From a virus: a stretch of 54,199 nt of DNA. Both the position numbers and the translations under genes were made by a program. The first letter of the stretch is position 1, and each line of letters begins with the position of its first letter. The notes under the pieces are model-generated. The model saw only the letters and a program-made list of their open reading frames with translations. It ran no database searches and was not told the DNA's origin. Of the stretch, positions 40,497 through 46,839 are shown piece after piece. The stretch spans positions 1 to 54,199 of the IMG/VR virus record IMGVR_UViG_3300009034_000050; one strand, written 5' to 3'.

Positions 40497-41218
40497 TGTT
40501 TGGTTCACACTATGGAAAAGCTCGGAGGGGAGGAAGGCCAAGTGCTCGTGCTTTTAACCGCTTAGCTGAAATGGCCTCAGCTTTCGAGAATTCTCAACTT
40601 GTAGACTCTCTTGTAACTAATCAGGGTATAGCCAACAGGCGACGACTTGTCGTAACAACGGGAAGTATGATTATAAAGGTGATGGAAGTTCAGAGCGAGG
40701 CAGCAGGTGACGGTGTTTATAACTGCTATGAGCAGACACTTGATGCTACCGAATGGACTGATACGGCAGGCGACCCAAAATTTGATGATGCCAATACGGA
40801 TAATGTAGAAGTTCTGAACCTTGCAGAATTCGATCCCGAATCCGAATACATAGCACATCTTGCAGTAGGTGACCTTATAGCGGCCTGGCAGATGCGGGAT
40901 GATGAGTCTGGCATGCGCTGGGTGGGTGTGCCGTTCAGACAGGCCAACGCCGACAGAACCCGCATTGCATATTGTAAAACTGATGCTGGTGCGGGAACAA
41001 CGCTTGTCTGTTATTTAGATAAGGATGCTACCGGAACAGAAATAACGGTATATTTCAGCATTGCCCAGGGCGGAGCGAATCTTAACGAAGCAGCACCGAG
41101 GCTGAAAGATGGCGATAAGGTTTTCGTGCAGAAAATTTATGATGGAACAAACGATTATTGGTGGTGCATACAGACCTTCGACCAGGATGAAGAATGTGAT
41201 TGTTATACGGCCCCTTAA
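40496..41218 (+). CDS. Hypothetical tail-tip protein
   Basis: 240 residues with an ATG overlapping the previous stop. The N-terminus is basic (GKARRGGRPSARAFNRLAEM); the rest looks like beta structure (VYNCYEQTLDATEWTD and YFSIAQGGANLNEAAPRLK). C-terminus Cys-containing (DEECDCYTAP). Position suggests a tail or fibre component; not recognised. Confidence 0.5.
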   Translation: MFGSHYGKARRGGRPSARAFNRLAEMASAFENSQLVDSLVTNQGIANRRRLVVTTGSMIIKVMEVQSEAAGDGVYNCYEQTLDATEWTDTAGDPKFDDANTDNVEVLNLAEFDPESEYIAHLAVGDLIAAWQMRDDESGMRWVGVPFRQANADRTRIAYCKTDAGAGTTLVCYLDKDATGTEITVYFSIAQGGANLNEAAPRLKDGDKVFVQKIYDGTNDYWWCIQTFDQDEECDCYTAP

Positions 41219-41220
41219 TT

Positions 41221-41835
41221 ATGGCACTTGTAGGCAAATTACAAAGAAATCCGAGCACGTTAAAGCTAATCCGCAACACAGCTACGGGCAAACTGATACG
41301 AACTAATCCTAATACAATGCCTTCTGAATGTGCTCATTGTCCAGATGTGCAACCTGCATTTTTTAGATTAAGTATGTCTAATTTTGTTAATGCTGATTGT
41401 TGTCTTAACACATATACAGGCGAACATAGCTATAAACCAATAAATATTGCTCAGAGTTTGAATGGCAGAACGGTTAAGGTACCACATTTCACGAGTTGTA
41501 CATATAGAATCCTCCGAGAAGATTATTATGAATGGGATGGACTGCGTTGTTTTGACAATAGCGATTGTTCCGGTGACGGTATACGATGGCCATTAGACCA
41601 GTTCCAATATGAAGTGACTATACAAACCACCGATGTAAAAATTGAAATTTGGAGTTGGTGCGGTGGATATTCTCAAAAATGTTTTGATGGTAGAGTTAAT
41701 TATGAAGATTGTATGGAAATTTCTGGAATGGCTTCTAATCTAATTACGAGTTGTGATTATTATTCTATATGGGTTTGCCCTAAAGGTCTTGGCTGCCCTA
41801 CACCCAACAGTGGGCAAGTAATTATTTCATTATAA
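41221..41835 (+). CDS. Cys-rich hypothetical virion protein
   Basis: 204 residues from ATG 41221. More than ten cysteines spread through the protein (CAHC, DCCLN, SCTY, RCFDNSDCSG, WCGGYSQKC, EDC), suggesting disulphides or metal sites in an exposed protein. Basic N-terminus with RNPSTLKLIRNTATGKL. Function unknown, but a receptor-binding role at the tail tip is plausible by position. Confidence 0.5.
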   Translation: MALVGKLQRNPSTLKLIRNTATGKLIRTNPNTMPSECAHCPDVQPAFFRLSMSNFVNADCCLNTYTGEHSYKPINIAQSLNGRTVKVPHFTSCTYRILREDYYEWDGLRCFDNSDCSGDGIRWPLDQFQYEVTIQTTDVKIEIWSWCGGYSQKCFDGRVNYEDCMEISGMASNLITSCDYYSIWVCPKGLGCPTPNSGQVIISL

Positions 41836-41844
41836 AGCAACACA

Positions 41845-42132
41845 ATGGCCTGTTGTGGCAAAGCAAAAAAGGTTCTTCAAAAGGGCAAGAACATAGCAGT
41901 TGGCTATGTGAACTTGGCCAGAGGCAAAAAGTATGAGTTCACCGACAGCCGGATACGAGCTTGTCATAAATGCAATTGGTCTTATTGGATTGGCCGGCAG
42001 GTATTCTGTCGATTCCGTTTACGGCGATTTGGCGCTACGCTTTGGGCCGACCCTTTTGCTTACATACCTGGATTTGCTCGCATTGAAACAGAGAAATGCT
42101 TTTTAGGAAACTGGAAAGGAGAAGACCAATGA
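41845..42132 (+). CDS. Small Cys-containing protein
   Basis: 95 residues. ACHKCNWSYWIGRQVFCRFR gives three Cys in 16 residues, possibly zinc. Basic N-terminal half. Ends TEKCFLGNWKGEDQ. The stop overlaps the next ATG. Unknown. Confidence 0.5.
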   Translation: MACCGKAKKVLQKGKNIAVGYVNLARGKKYEFTDSRIRACHKCNWSYWIGRQVFCRFRLRRFGATLWADPFAYIPGFARIETEKCFLGNWKGEDQ

Positions 42133-42605
42133 GAAGAGTCATATTGTTACTTTTGGTTTTTCTTTTATCAGGTTGCTTTTCAATGCAAAAGATACCTCCA
42201 AAGCTGCCTACTGTTCCTGCAAGTAGTTCAGAACTTGTTGGGTTGCTCTCTGGAGTCAACTGGCTATTTGGTGTTTTGATTTTGTTGATTGTAGGTGGCA
42301 TTACTATGGCAATAATTTTCAAAGCGAAGGAAGGTATTGCCATTGCAGTCGCAAGCTTCATTGGGGCAGGCCTAATCGTTGCCTTCGCTTGCTGGGCGAA
42401 AGTAATTGGTTTGATAGTTATTGGGCTGGCTATCTTTCTGATTATCTGGGCAATGAAGAATCTTAAGGATGTTGGATTTTTTGCTGTTAAGTACGGTGAA
42501 GGTCTCAAGCTGAGATTGGGTGCTGACCAAATCGAATCTTATAACGCTACTATACAGCAACCGAAACGTGTTCAAAAAGCAATCGAACGGGTCAAGGGAG
42601 ATTGA
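42129..42605 (+). CDS. Lipoprotein-signal membrane protein, lysis candidate
   Basis: 158 residues from ATG 42129 (ATGA overlap). A lipoprotein-type signal (RRVILLLLVFLLSGCFS, lipobox LSGC) is followed by membrane helices (WLFGVLILLIVGGITMAIIF, GIAIAVASFIGAGLIVAFAC and IGLIVIGLAIFLIIWAM) and a soluble tail. It is the last gene before the convergent region, a typical place for lysis genes. It might act as a holin-spanin-like protein, but no enzyme partner is seen. Confidence 0.55.
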   Translation: MRRVILLLLVFLLSGCFSMQKIPPKLPTVPASSSELVGLLSGVNWLFGVLILLIVGGITMAIIFKAKEGIAIAVASFIGAGLIVAFACWAKVIGLIVIGLAIFLIIWAMKNLKDVGFFAVKYGEGLKLRLGADQIESYNATIQQPKRVQKAIERVKGD

Positions 42606-42634
42606 AGGTGTTTTTCATCAACCTCCTCCGGATG

Positions 42635-42662
42635 GGGCAGTAGTCAGGTCAGCTGGCTGCCC
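42635..42662 (+). terminator. Weak rightward terminator candidate
   Basis: GGGCAG (42635-42640) pairs with CTGCCC (42657-42662), followed by TGTCTTTCATTT. It lies 30 nt after the last plus-strand gene. Short stem, so only a candidate. Confidence 0.35.
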
Positions 42663-42785
42663 TGTCTTTCATTTGGGGGCCTTTAAGGGCTTCTCTAACT
42701 CAGCTGAGGAGGCCTCTGAGCAGCTCGTATAGCGTTTCTTTGCCTCTCACGCGTGGTTCCCTATGGGTGTTTATAGTTCGGGCAG
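42663..42785. other. Non-coding convergent gap, first part
   Basis: I see no gene here with a believable start and composition. A short frame continues from the end of the previous gene but has no support. The region separates the plus-strand and minus-strand units. Confidence 0.4.
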
Positions 42786-42887
42786 TGTAAGTCCTTGTAA
42801 TATAAGTACTTACGTAAAATAAGCTGAGGAAGCTTAACCTAATTTCCCCCAATCTCTTTGTAAGTCCTTAGTTTACAAGCATTTACA
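42786..42887. repeat. Cluster of GTAAGT-type repeats, region 1
   Basis: TGTAAGTCCTTGTAA (42786-42800), the perfect palindrome TAAGTACTTA (42803-42812), TGTAAGTCCTTA (42859-42870) and, inverted, TTTACAAGCATTTACA (42872-42887). The first and second form an inverted pair GTAAGT...ACTTAC. Similar elements occur near 46471-46606. Confidence 0.55.
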
Positions 42888-42890
42888 CAC

Positions 42891-42930
42891 AAAAAAAGGG
42901 GAGCCTGAAGCGTTTCAAGCCCAGACTCCC
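42891..42930 (-). terminator. Leftward terminator of the right minus-strand unit
   Basis: Stem GGGAGCCTG (42899-42907) with CAGACTCCC (42922-42930), paired better on the minus strand (one G-T wobble), followed there by a run of seven T. It lies 20-60 nt past the last minus-strand gene. Convincing rho-independent terminator. Confidence 0.7.
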
Positions 42931-42952
42931 TGAGACGGGGAGACGAAGAACA

Positions 42953-43159
42953 TTAATCGTTCCTTATATAGGCGTTCACTCCTACAATCAGAGGCTTACC
43001 CTGTACTTGAGCTTCAGTTGGTCTGTTGCCATGAGTGGTGGCCACTGTCAAGCTCTTCCCGGTTTTGGAAGGTTTAAGAGGTTTGAGGATGGGTACTGTA
43101 ATTATTAACAAACCCTTGTCCTCATCCACCTTCACTGTCGTTGGTTTTTCTTTTGCCAT
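42953..43159 (-). CDS. Small beta-rich protein
   Basis: 68 residues from ATG 43159 with AAAGGAGA upstream. Pattern KGLLIITVPILKPLKPSKTG and GKPLIVGVNAYIRND suggests a small beta domain. Last gene of the minus-strand unit before the terminator. Function unknown. Confidence 0.55.
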   Translation of the reverse strand: MAKEKPTTVKVDEDKGLLIITVPILKPLKPSKTGKSLTVATTHGNRPTEAQVQGKPLIVGVNAYIRND

Positions 43160-43181
43160 AACTTTGGTCTCCTTTCTTTTG

Positions 43182-43418
43182 CTAGGTTTTAATAGATGAA
43201 TTGAAGTCCCTTGCTTCAACCCAGCGCTGGTTTTTGATATCCCACCAACCTCGAAGTCTGCGGACACTGCGTATAATTACTTGGCGCCCAGTACGTAGGT
43301 TCGTAGCTAGCCAGCCATTACCGTATGGACTTGGTACATCAATACGAATGGGCACGACTCTTCGAGAGACTTTGGCCGCATAGGTCTCACCAATTTTTAC
43401 GTCCTTTTTTGTAATCAT
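43182..43418 (-). CDS. Small beta-barrel-like hypothetical protein
   Basis: 78 residues, starting 1 nt after the stop of the Spo11-like gene. IGETYAAKVSRRVVPIRID, NLRTGRQVIIRSVRRLRGWW and KNQRWVEARDF suggest a small basic beta barrel. Unknown; possibly nucleic-acid binding by charge. Confidence 0.55.
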   Translation of the reverse strand: MITKKDVKIGETYAAKVSRRVVPIRIDVPSPYGNGWLATNLRTGRQVIIRSVRRLRGWWDIKNQRWVEARDFNSSIKT

Positions 43419-43419
43419 T

Positions 43420-44310
43420 TTATATCCAACCCCCCTCTTTCAACTCTTCCCACTTGTCCGCAACCTTATTGAGGTTACTTCTATCTACTGCCTGCTGCTC
43501 GAGTATGTCCTGCCTCTTGTCTTCATCAGTAAGCCGCTCCACGTTTTCTTCAATTAAGTCAGCAATAACATTCGGAGGAAGTGCATCCAACTCCCAGGAC
43601 TCGTCGCCAAACTCACTAACGTATTCCGCGGCCCGAGTGTCAGACATCTTGGCGAAATTCGGAGGAGGTTTGTACTGCTCAATCTGGTCCATATTGAGAG
43701 CAATTCTACGGACCTCGACGTTCTCACATTGGAACATTTCAAGTCGCCTCTGTATGTCTCCTGTCATGTCAAGACCAGAGGGGTCGTGGTCTCCAAGGTG
43801 CAACAGGACGCAGGTCCTGTCCTCCAGTTGATATCTACGAGCAGCTCGCCACATTTCACTTAGACTAACATACCCCCGACAGGCGAAGAAGTCTACGTCC
43901 AACTTTCTACAAATTGAATCTATCACTCCTACCAAAGCATCCTTCTCTATCCACACTTCAATAAGAAAAGGTTGGTTCGCACGACTATCAAGCTTGTAGG
44001 AATCTGCCGCTGACATTAGTATATGTTCAGGGTCCTCCCAGTGTACGTTACCTCTAAGGAAGCGAGTTCTGTCTTCAATGGCTCTCCAGTCTATCAGGCC
44101 TGTCAGCCTGCCTTTCTCGAGAGCGTTGGCAACTAGCCTGTAGGACCTAAGCTCATTGGGTATTAGAGCTCTTGCCACGAACTGATAGTAGACCTGCCGA
44201 ACTGTTAGAGTAAAGTCTTGAGCCTGGTACTCAGCAATAATCTTGTTGGCTTGTGCAATGCGATCAAGGGTGACTAAACCTAAATTTTTAGTTAGATAAG
44301 CTTCTTTCAT
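43420..44310 (-). CDS. Topo VI-A/Spo11-like protein with Toprim domain
   Basis: 296 residues. The N-terminus TLTVRQVYYQFVARALIPN looks like the winged-helix segment of topoisomerase VI A/Spo11, with the tandem Tyr as candidate catalytic residue, then GLIDWRAIEDRTR. A Toprim core follows with EVWIEKDAL (Glu) and HLGDHDPSGLDM (DxD). It has the length of the stand-alone A-type proteins found on mobile elements ('Mini-A'); no B subunit (GHKL ATPase) is seen in the window. It may nick or break DNA, or have lost strand passage. Confidence 0.65.
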   Translation of the reverse strand: MKEAYLTKNLGLVTLDRIAQANKIIAEYQAQDFTLTVRQVYYQFVARALIPNELRSYRLVANALEKGRLTGLIDWRAIEDRTRFLRGNVHWEDPEHILMSAADSYKLDSRANQPFLIEVWIEKDALVGVIDSICRKLDVDFFACRGYVSLSEMWRAARRYQLEDRTCVLLHLGDHDPSGLDMTGDIQRRLEMFQCENVEVRRIALNMDQIEQYKPPPNFAKMSDTRAAEYVSEFGDESWELDALPPNVIADLIEENVERLTDEDKRQDILEQQAVDRSNLNKVADKWEELKEGGWI

Positions 44311-45386
44311 TTTGAACTCCTTGCCCCTCCCTTATGTCCCAGCCTTCTAAGTGTAGCTCTAATCTTACGTCGTTCTGCTTTATCTTTGGAGCTCTTAAGT
44401 TTTTGGACCAGCAAATCTACATTCTTCTGGTCAGCTACCACTTCAGCAGGCTTACCTCTGCCTTTAGTCCCTTTGCTGCGGTCATCGGCTACCCTGTCAA
44501 GAACTACTCCCTCAGCCAAAGAAGGTATTTTACCCTTAAGCCCAAGAGCCTGGCTGGTTAGGTCCATCTCAATCCTCATGCTTGGGTCCTTCTCAGGGTC
44601 ATCCCCAGTGAAAGTCATTACTCTATATCCCCCTGAGCGCAGGGCAGTGTCTCGATACTCCTTAAGCTTTAGGATGATTTTGTCTAATGTTTCAAGTCTG
44701 CCAATTCTAATAGTAGGCTTTGCAGCCTTCTGCCCAAGTTCCTCCACCGTATCAAAGGAACCTTCACATTTGTGATAGAACCACTTGTTTGCGGCAGCGC
44801 AGAGGTCTGCGTTGAGAGATTGTAAGTCGGTACGGGGGTCTTCTTCTGTATAGTGCAAGGTATCGACGCTGTAAGTCTTGTCTTTGTATTTTACATGCAG
44901 ATCAACTCCATAGGCAGAGCCCCCTCCTTCGATAGTCATCTTGCGCCACCACCCATAAAATTCTCCTCCTTCAGCTTTGAATCGGAAGTTGACAGTGTAT
45001 TTATCCCATTTGATGTTGAACTGGTGAAACCCTTTTGAAGTGAACTCTTCTGTGTCCCCCTCTTGTACACGTCTCAAATCTTTAAGTTTTATGTCGAGTA
45101 CGTCTCCATCGTCAAATAAAACCTTTGCTTTAGTTTTGGTCAACTCTGATATGGAGCCTGGATAAGGCTCTCCATCAAAGTCGGCCACTATGCGGTCATC
45201 CTCTTTCCATTGAACTTTCCTACGTTTTGACATACCTTGCCCCTTTCCTTTGATGTAGATGAAAGTACCTACACTTCCACAACTGGAGCACTGCAGATGA
45301 GAGAGGTCCAAATCTTCTCTCATCATACCTTCTGCAGAGCCACAGCTTCTACACACTATTTTATAAGAATATTGTTTCATTATCAT
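44307..45386 (-). CDS. Multidomain protein: zinc ribbon, Tudor-like domain and LGHKGG tail
   Basis: 359 residues. Start CRSCGSAEGMM and CSSCGSVG give one zinc ribbon. An internal ATG (about 45233) with its own purine-rich site could begin a shorter form. Tudor-like segment WKEDDRIVADFDGEPYPGSI through LFDDGDVLDI strongly resembles that of the SSB-like protein at 2065-3069. A middle domain (residues 110-290) is unknown. The last 35 residues end RRKIRATLRRLGHKGG, a module also in the MuF-ART protein and in 45658-46365. Probably nucleic-acid associated. Confidence 0.65.
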   Translation of the reverse strand: MIMKQYSYKIVCRSCGSAEGMMREDLDLSHLQCSSCGSVGTFIYIKGKGQGMSKRRKVQWKEDDRIVADFDGEPYPGSISELTKTKAKVLFDDGDVLDIKLKDLRRVQEGDTEEFTSKGFHQFNIKWDKYTVNFRFKAEGGEFYGWWRKMTIEGGGSAYGVDLHVKYKDKTYSVDTLHYTEEDPRTDLQSLNADLCAAANKWFYHKCEGSFDTVEELGQKAAKPTIRIGRLETLDKIILKLKEYRDTALRSGGYRVMTFTGDDPEKDPSMRIEMDLTSQALGLKGKIPSLAEGVVLDRVADDRSKGTKGRGKPAEVVADQKNVDLLVQKLKSSKDKAERRKIRATLRRLGHKGGARSSK

Positions 45387-45559
45387 TTGTCGGTCGGTGC
45401 TGTGTTGAACTCACTTCCGAAGGTTCCCACAAACCGCTCCACGAACATTTCGTAGTCTTTAGAGCAGAACTCTCCCCCCTCCTCGACAACTAAATTTGCG
45501 ATTTCGTAGGTGAGCATTCCCATGTCGGCTTCCGTGAAATAGTTTGGTACTGTAACCAT
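45383..45559 (-). CDS. Small acidic hypothetical protein
   Basis: 58 residues from ATG 45559 with AAGGAG upstream. Helical (YFTEADMGMLTYEIANLVVE then KDYEMFVERFVG). Stop overlaps the next ATG (ATGA). Function unknown. Confidence 0.55.
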   Translation of the reverse strand: MVTVPNYFTEADMGMLTYEIANLVVEEGGEFCSKDYEMFVERFVGTFGSEFNTAPTDK

Positions 45560-45630
45560 TTGCCTTGCTCCTTACTAGAGTTAGTAATTTTGGTTTACCT
45601 CATCAGTGAGAAGGTTACCATCCTTCCCAG

Positions 45631-45651
45631 ACCCGCCTGGTTGGGGCGGGT
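45631..45651. other. Hairpin after the 45658 gene
   Basis: ACCCGCC (45631-45637) pairs with GGCGGGT (45645-45651), loop TGGTTGG. It immediately follows the stop of the minus-strand gene but lacks a T-run there. A T-rich tail is on the plus-strand side. Terminator activity is uncertain; it may protect the mRNA end. Confidence 0.4.
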
Positions 45652-45657
45652 TTCGGT

Positions 45658-46365
45658 TTACGAAGCTGCCTTCTTTTTGGAGACCTTCTTAGCCTTTTTG
45701 ACAGCCTTCTTAGGTCGGCCTCCTCCTTTACCAAGACCTCCTCGATGCCCAAGGTTTCGAAGCTCCACTCGGAACTGCCTCTTCTCACCCTGGTCAGTAG
45801 CTTTCGCCAAGTCTTGTAGCAGCTTCTTAATCCTTGATTGTTTATTACCCTTAGCCATTTCTGTATCTCCTACGGTCCTTACTGATTTACGGCCTTTGAC
45901 AGGACCCTTGCCGAAGACCTTTTCATATAGTTCTAATTCTCTACGCCTTTCGTAGCATAGCAACTTTACTTGTTTTTGTAAGTAATCTAACCATTTAGGT
46001 AGTTTCTCAAGAGCTATGTCTAAGTTTTGTAGGTTGCTGACTACTAAGTTTGCCATCCTTTCAATGTCTTGGCTACCGTTGCCTAAGACCCTCTTGAAAT
46101 TGAGCATATTTTGGAAGGTTTGGCCTAACTTCCTTTGTATTTCCCTAGCCTCCTTGCGGAGAGGTCTATCCTTAATCTCATCAGGAAACAGACGACCGAC
46201 TCGATGGGGGTTAAGAGTGTATCTGCGTTTGCGTTTAGCCAGGAGTTTAGACTTGTGTTCAGCTCCAACTATACTTTGGGCCTCTTTATAGAGCTGGTCA
46301 GCCTGTTTTACCAACCTCCTTAAGTCAGCACTTATTTCTTTGACGATTTCATTTGCTGTTTTCAT
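45658..46365 (-). CDS. Basic helical protein with LGHxGG tail module
   Basis: 235 residues from ATG 46365 (AAGGAGCAAGGC upstream). All-helical and basic, with a conserved-looking RKRRYTLNPHRVGRLFPDEI and DYLQKQVKLLCYERRREL. Near the end are IKKLLQDLAKATDQGEKR and LRNLGHRGG, the module shared with the MuF-ART protein and the 44307-45386 protein. The final tail is KKAVKKAKKVSKKKAAS. First gene after the 46412-46440 promoter, suggesting strong early expression. Confidence 0.6.
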   Translation of the reverse strand: MKTANEIVKEISADLRRLVKQADQLYKEAQSIVGAEHKSKLLAKRKRRYTLNPHRVGRLFPDEIKDRPLRKEAREIQRKLGQTFQNMLNFKRVLGNGSQDIERMANLVVSNLQNLDIALEKLPKWLDYLQKQVKLLCYERRRELELYEKVFGKGPVKGRKSVRTVGDTEMAKGNKQSRIKKLLQDLAKATDQGEKRQFRVELRNLGHRGGLGKGGGRPKKAVKKAKKVSKKKAAS

Positions 46366-46411
46366 TTTGCCTTGCTCCTTAATTATTGGTATAATTTTAT
46401 TTTTCATCCAT

Positions 46412-46440
46412 AGTATACCATATCATAGGAGGTTTGTAAA
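46412..46440 (-). promoter_or_regulatory. Leftward promoter for the 42.9-46.4 kb genes
   Basis: On the minus strand TTTACA (46435-46440) and TATACT (46412-46417) are separated by 17 bp, both one base from sigma70 consensus. Expected start near 46405, 40 nt before the gene at 46365. Confidence 0.6.
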
Positions 46441-46620
46441 TAAAAAATTGCAATTCTTGAGTAATTTTTGATAAATGCTTGCAAACACTTAACTTACGAA
46501 GCAAAAAATCTTAGGGTTATTTTAAGCAACCCAGCTGGGGAAGGCTCGCAAGACAGGAGGCCTACAGAGGACCTTTCGTAAGTGCTTGTGAACACTACAC
46601 TTACACAAAATAAAAACCGG
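46441..46620. repeat. Cluster of GTAAGT-type repeats, region 2
   Basis: Contains GTAAGTG (46578-46584) and its inverse CACTTAC (46598-46604) around TTGTGAACAC, and in the other direction AAATGCTTGCAAACAC near 46473-46488 followed by CTTAACTTACG. These match the elements at 42786-42887. They lie just upstream of the promoter at 46412, so they may be its operators. No gene is visible in this gap. Confidence 0.55.
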
Positions 46621-46761
46621 GGGGCCTTCCTAAGTATAATTGTTTACAAAATAAGGACTTATGAGGCTTCCCAAGTTTCCACAAAAAAGAGCCCTTTTTA
46701 CCCCTATAAACGGCCTAAAAGGCCAAAAACAACCCTTTTTGACACCAAAAACAGCATTCAC

Positions 46762-46812
46762 AAAAAATGCCCAACCGTCGGGGGCAAGGCAATTTGCGGT
46801 AGGCGGCTGGGC
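46762..46812 (-). terminator. Terminator after the DNA polymerase gene
   Basis: GCCCAACCG (46769-46777) pairs with CGGCTGGGC (46804-46812), one G-T wobble on the minus strand. On the minus strand the second arm is followed by ATTTTTT. It begins 27 nt past the polymerase stop, so the right unit appears split in two transcripts. Confidence 0.6.
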
Positions 46813-46839
46813 CTTTGGATTCACCTGTATTATAACCTA

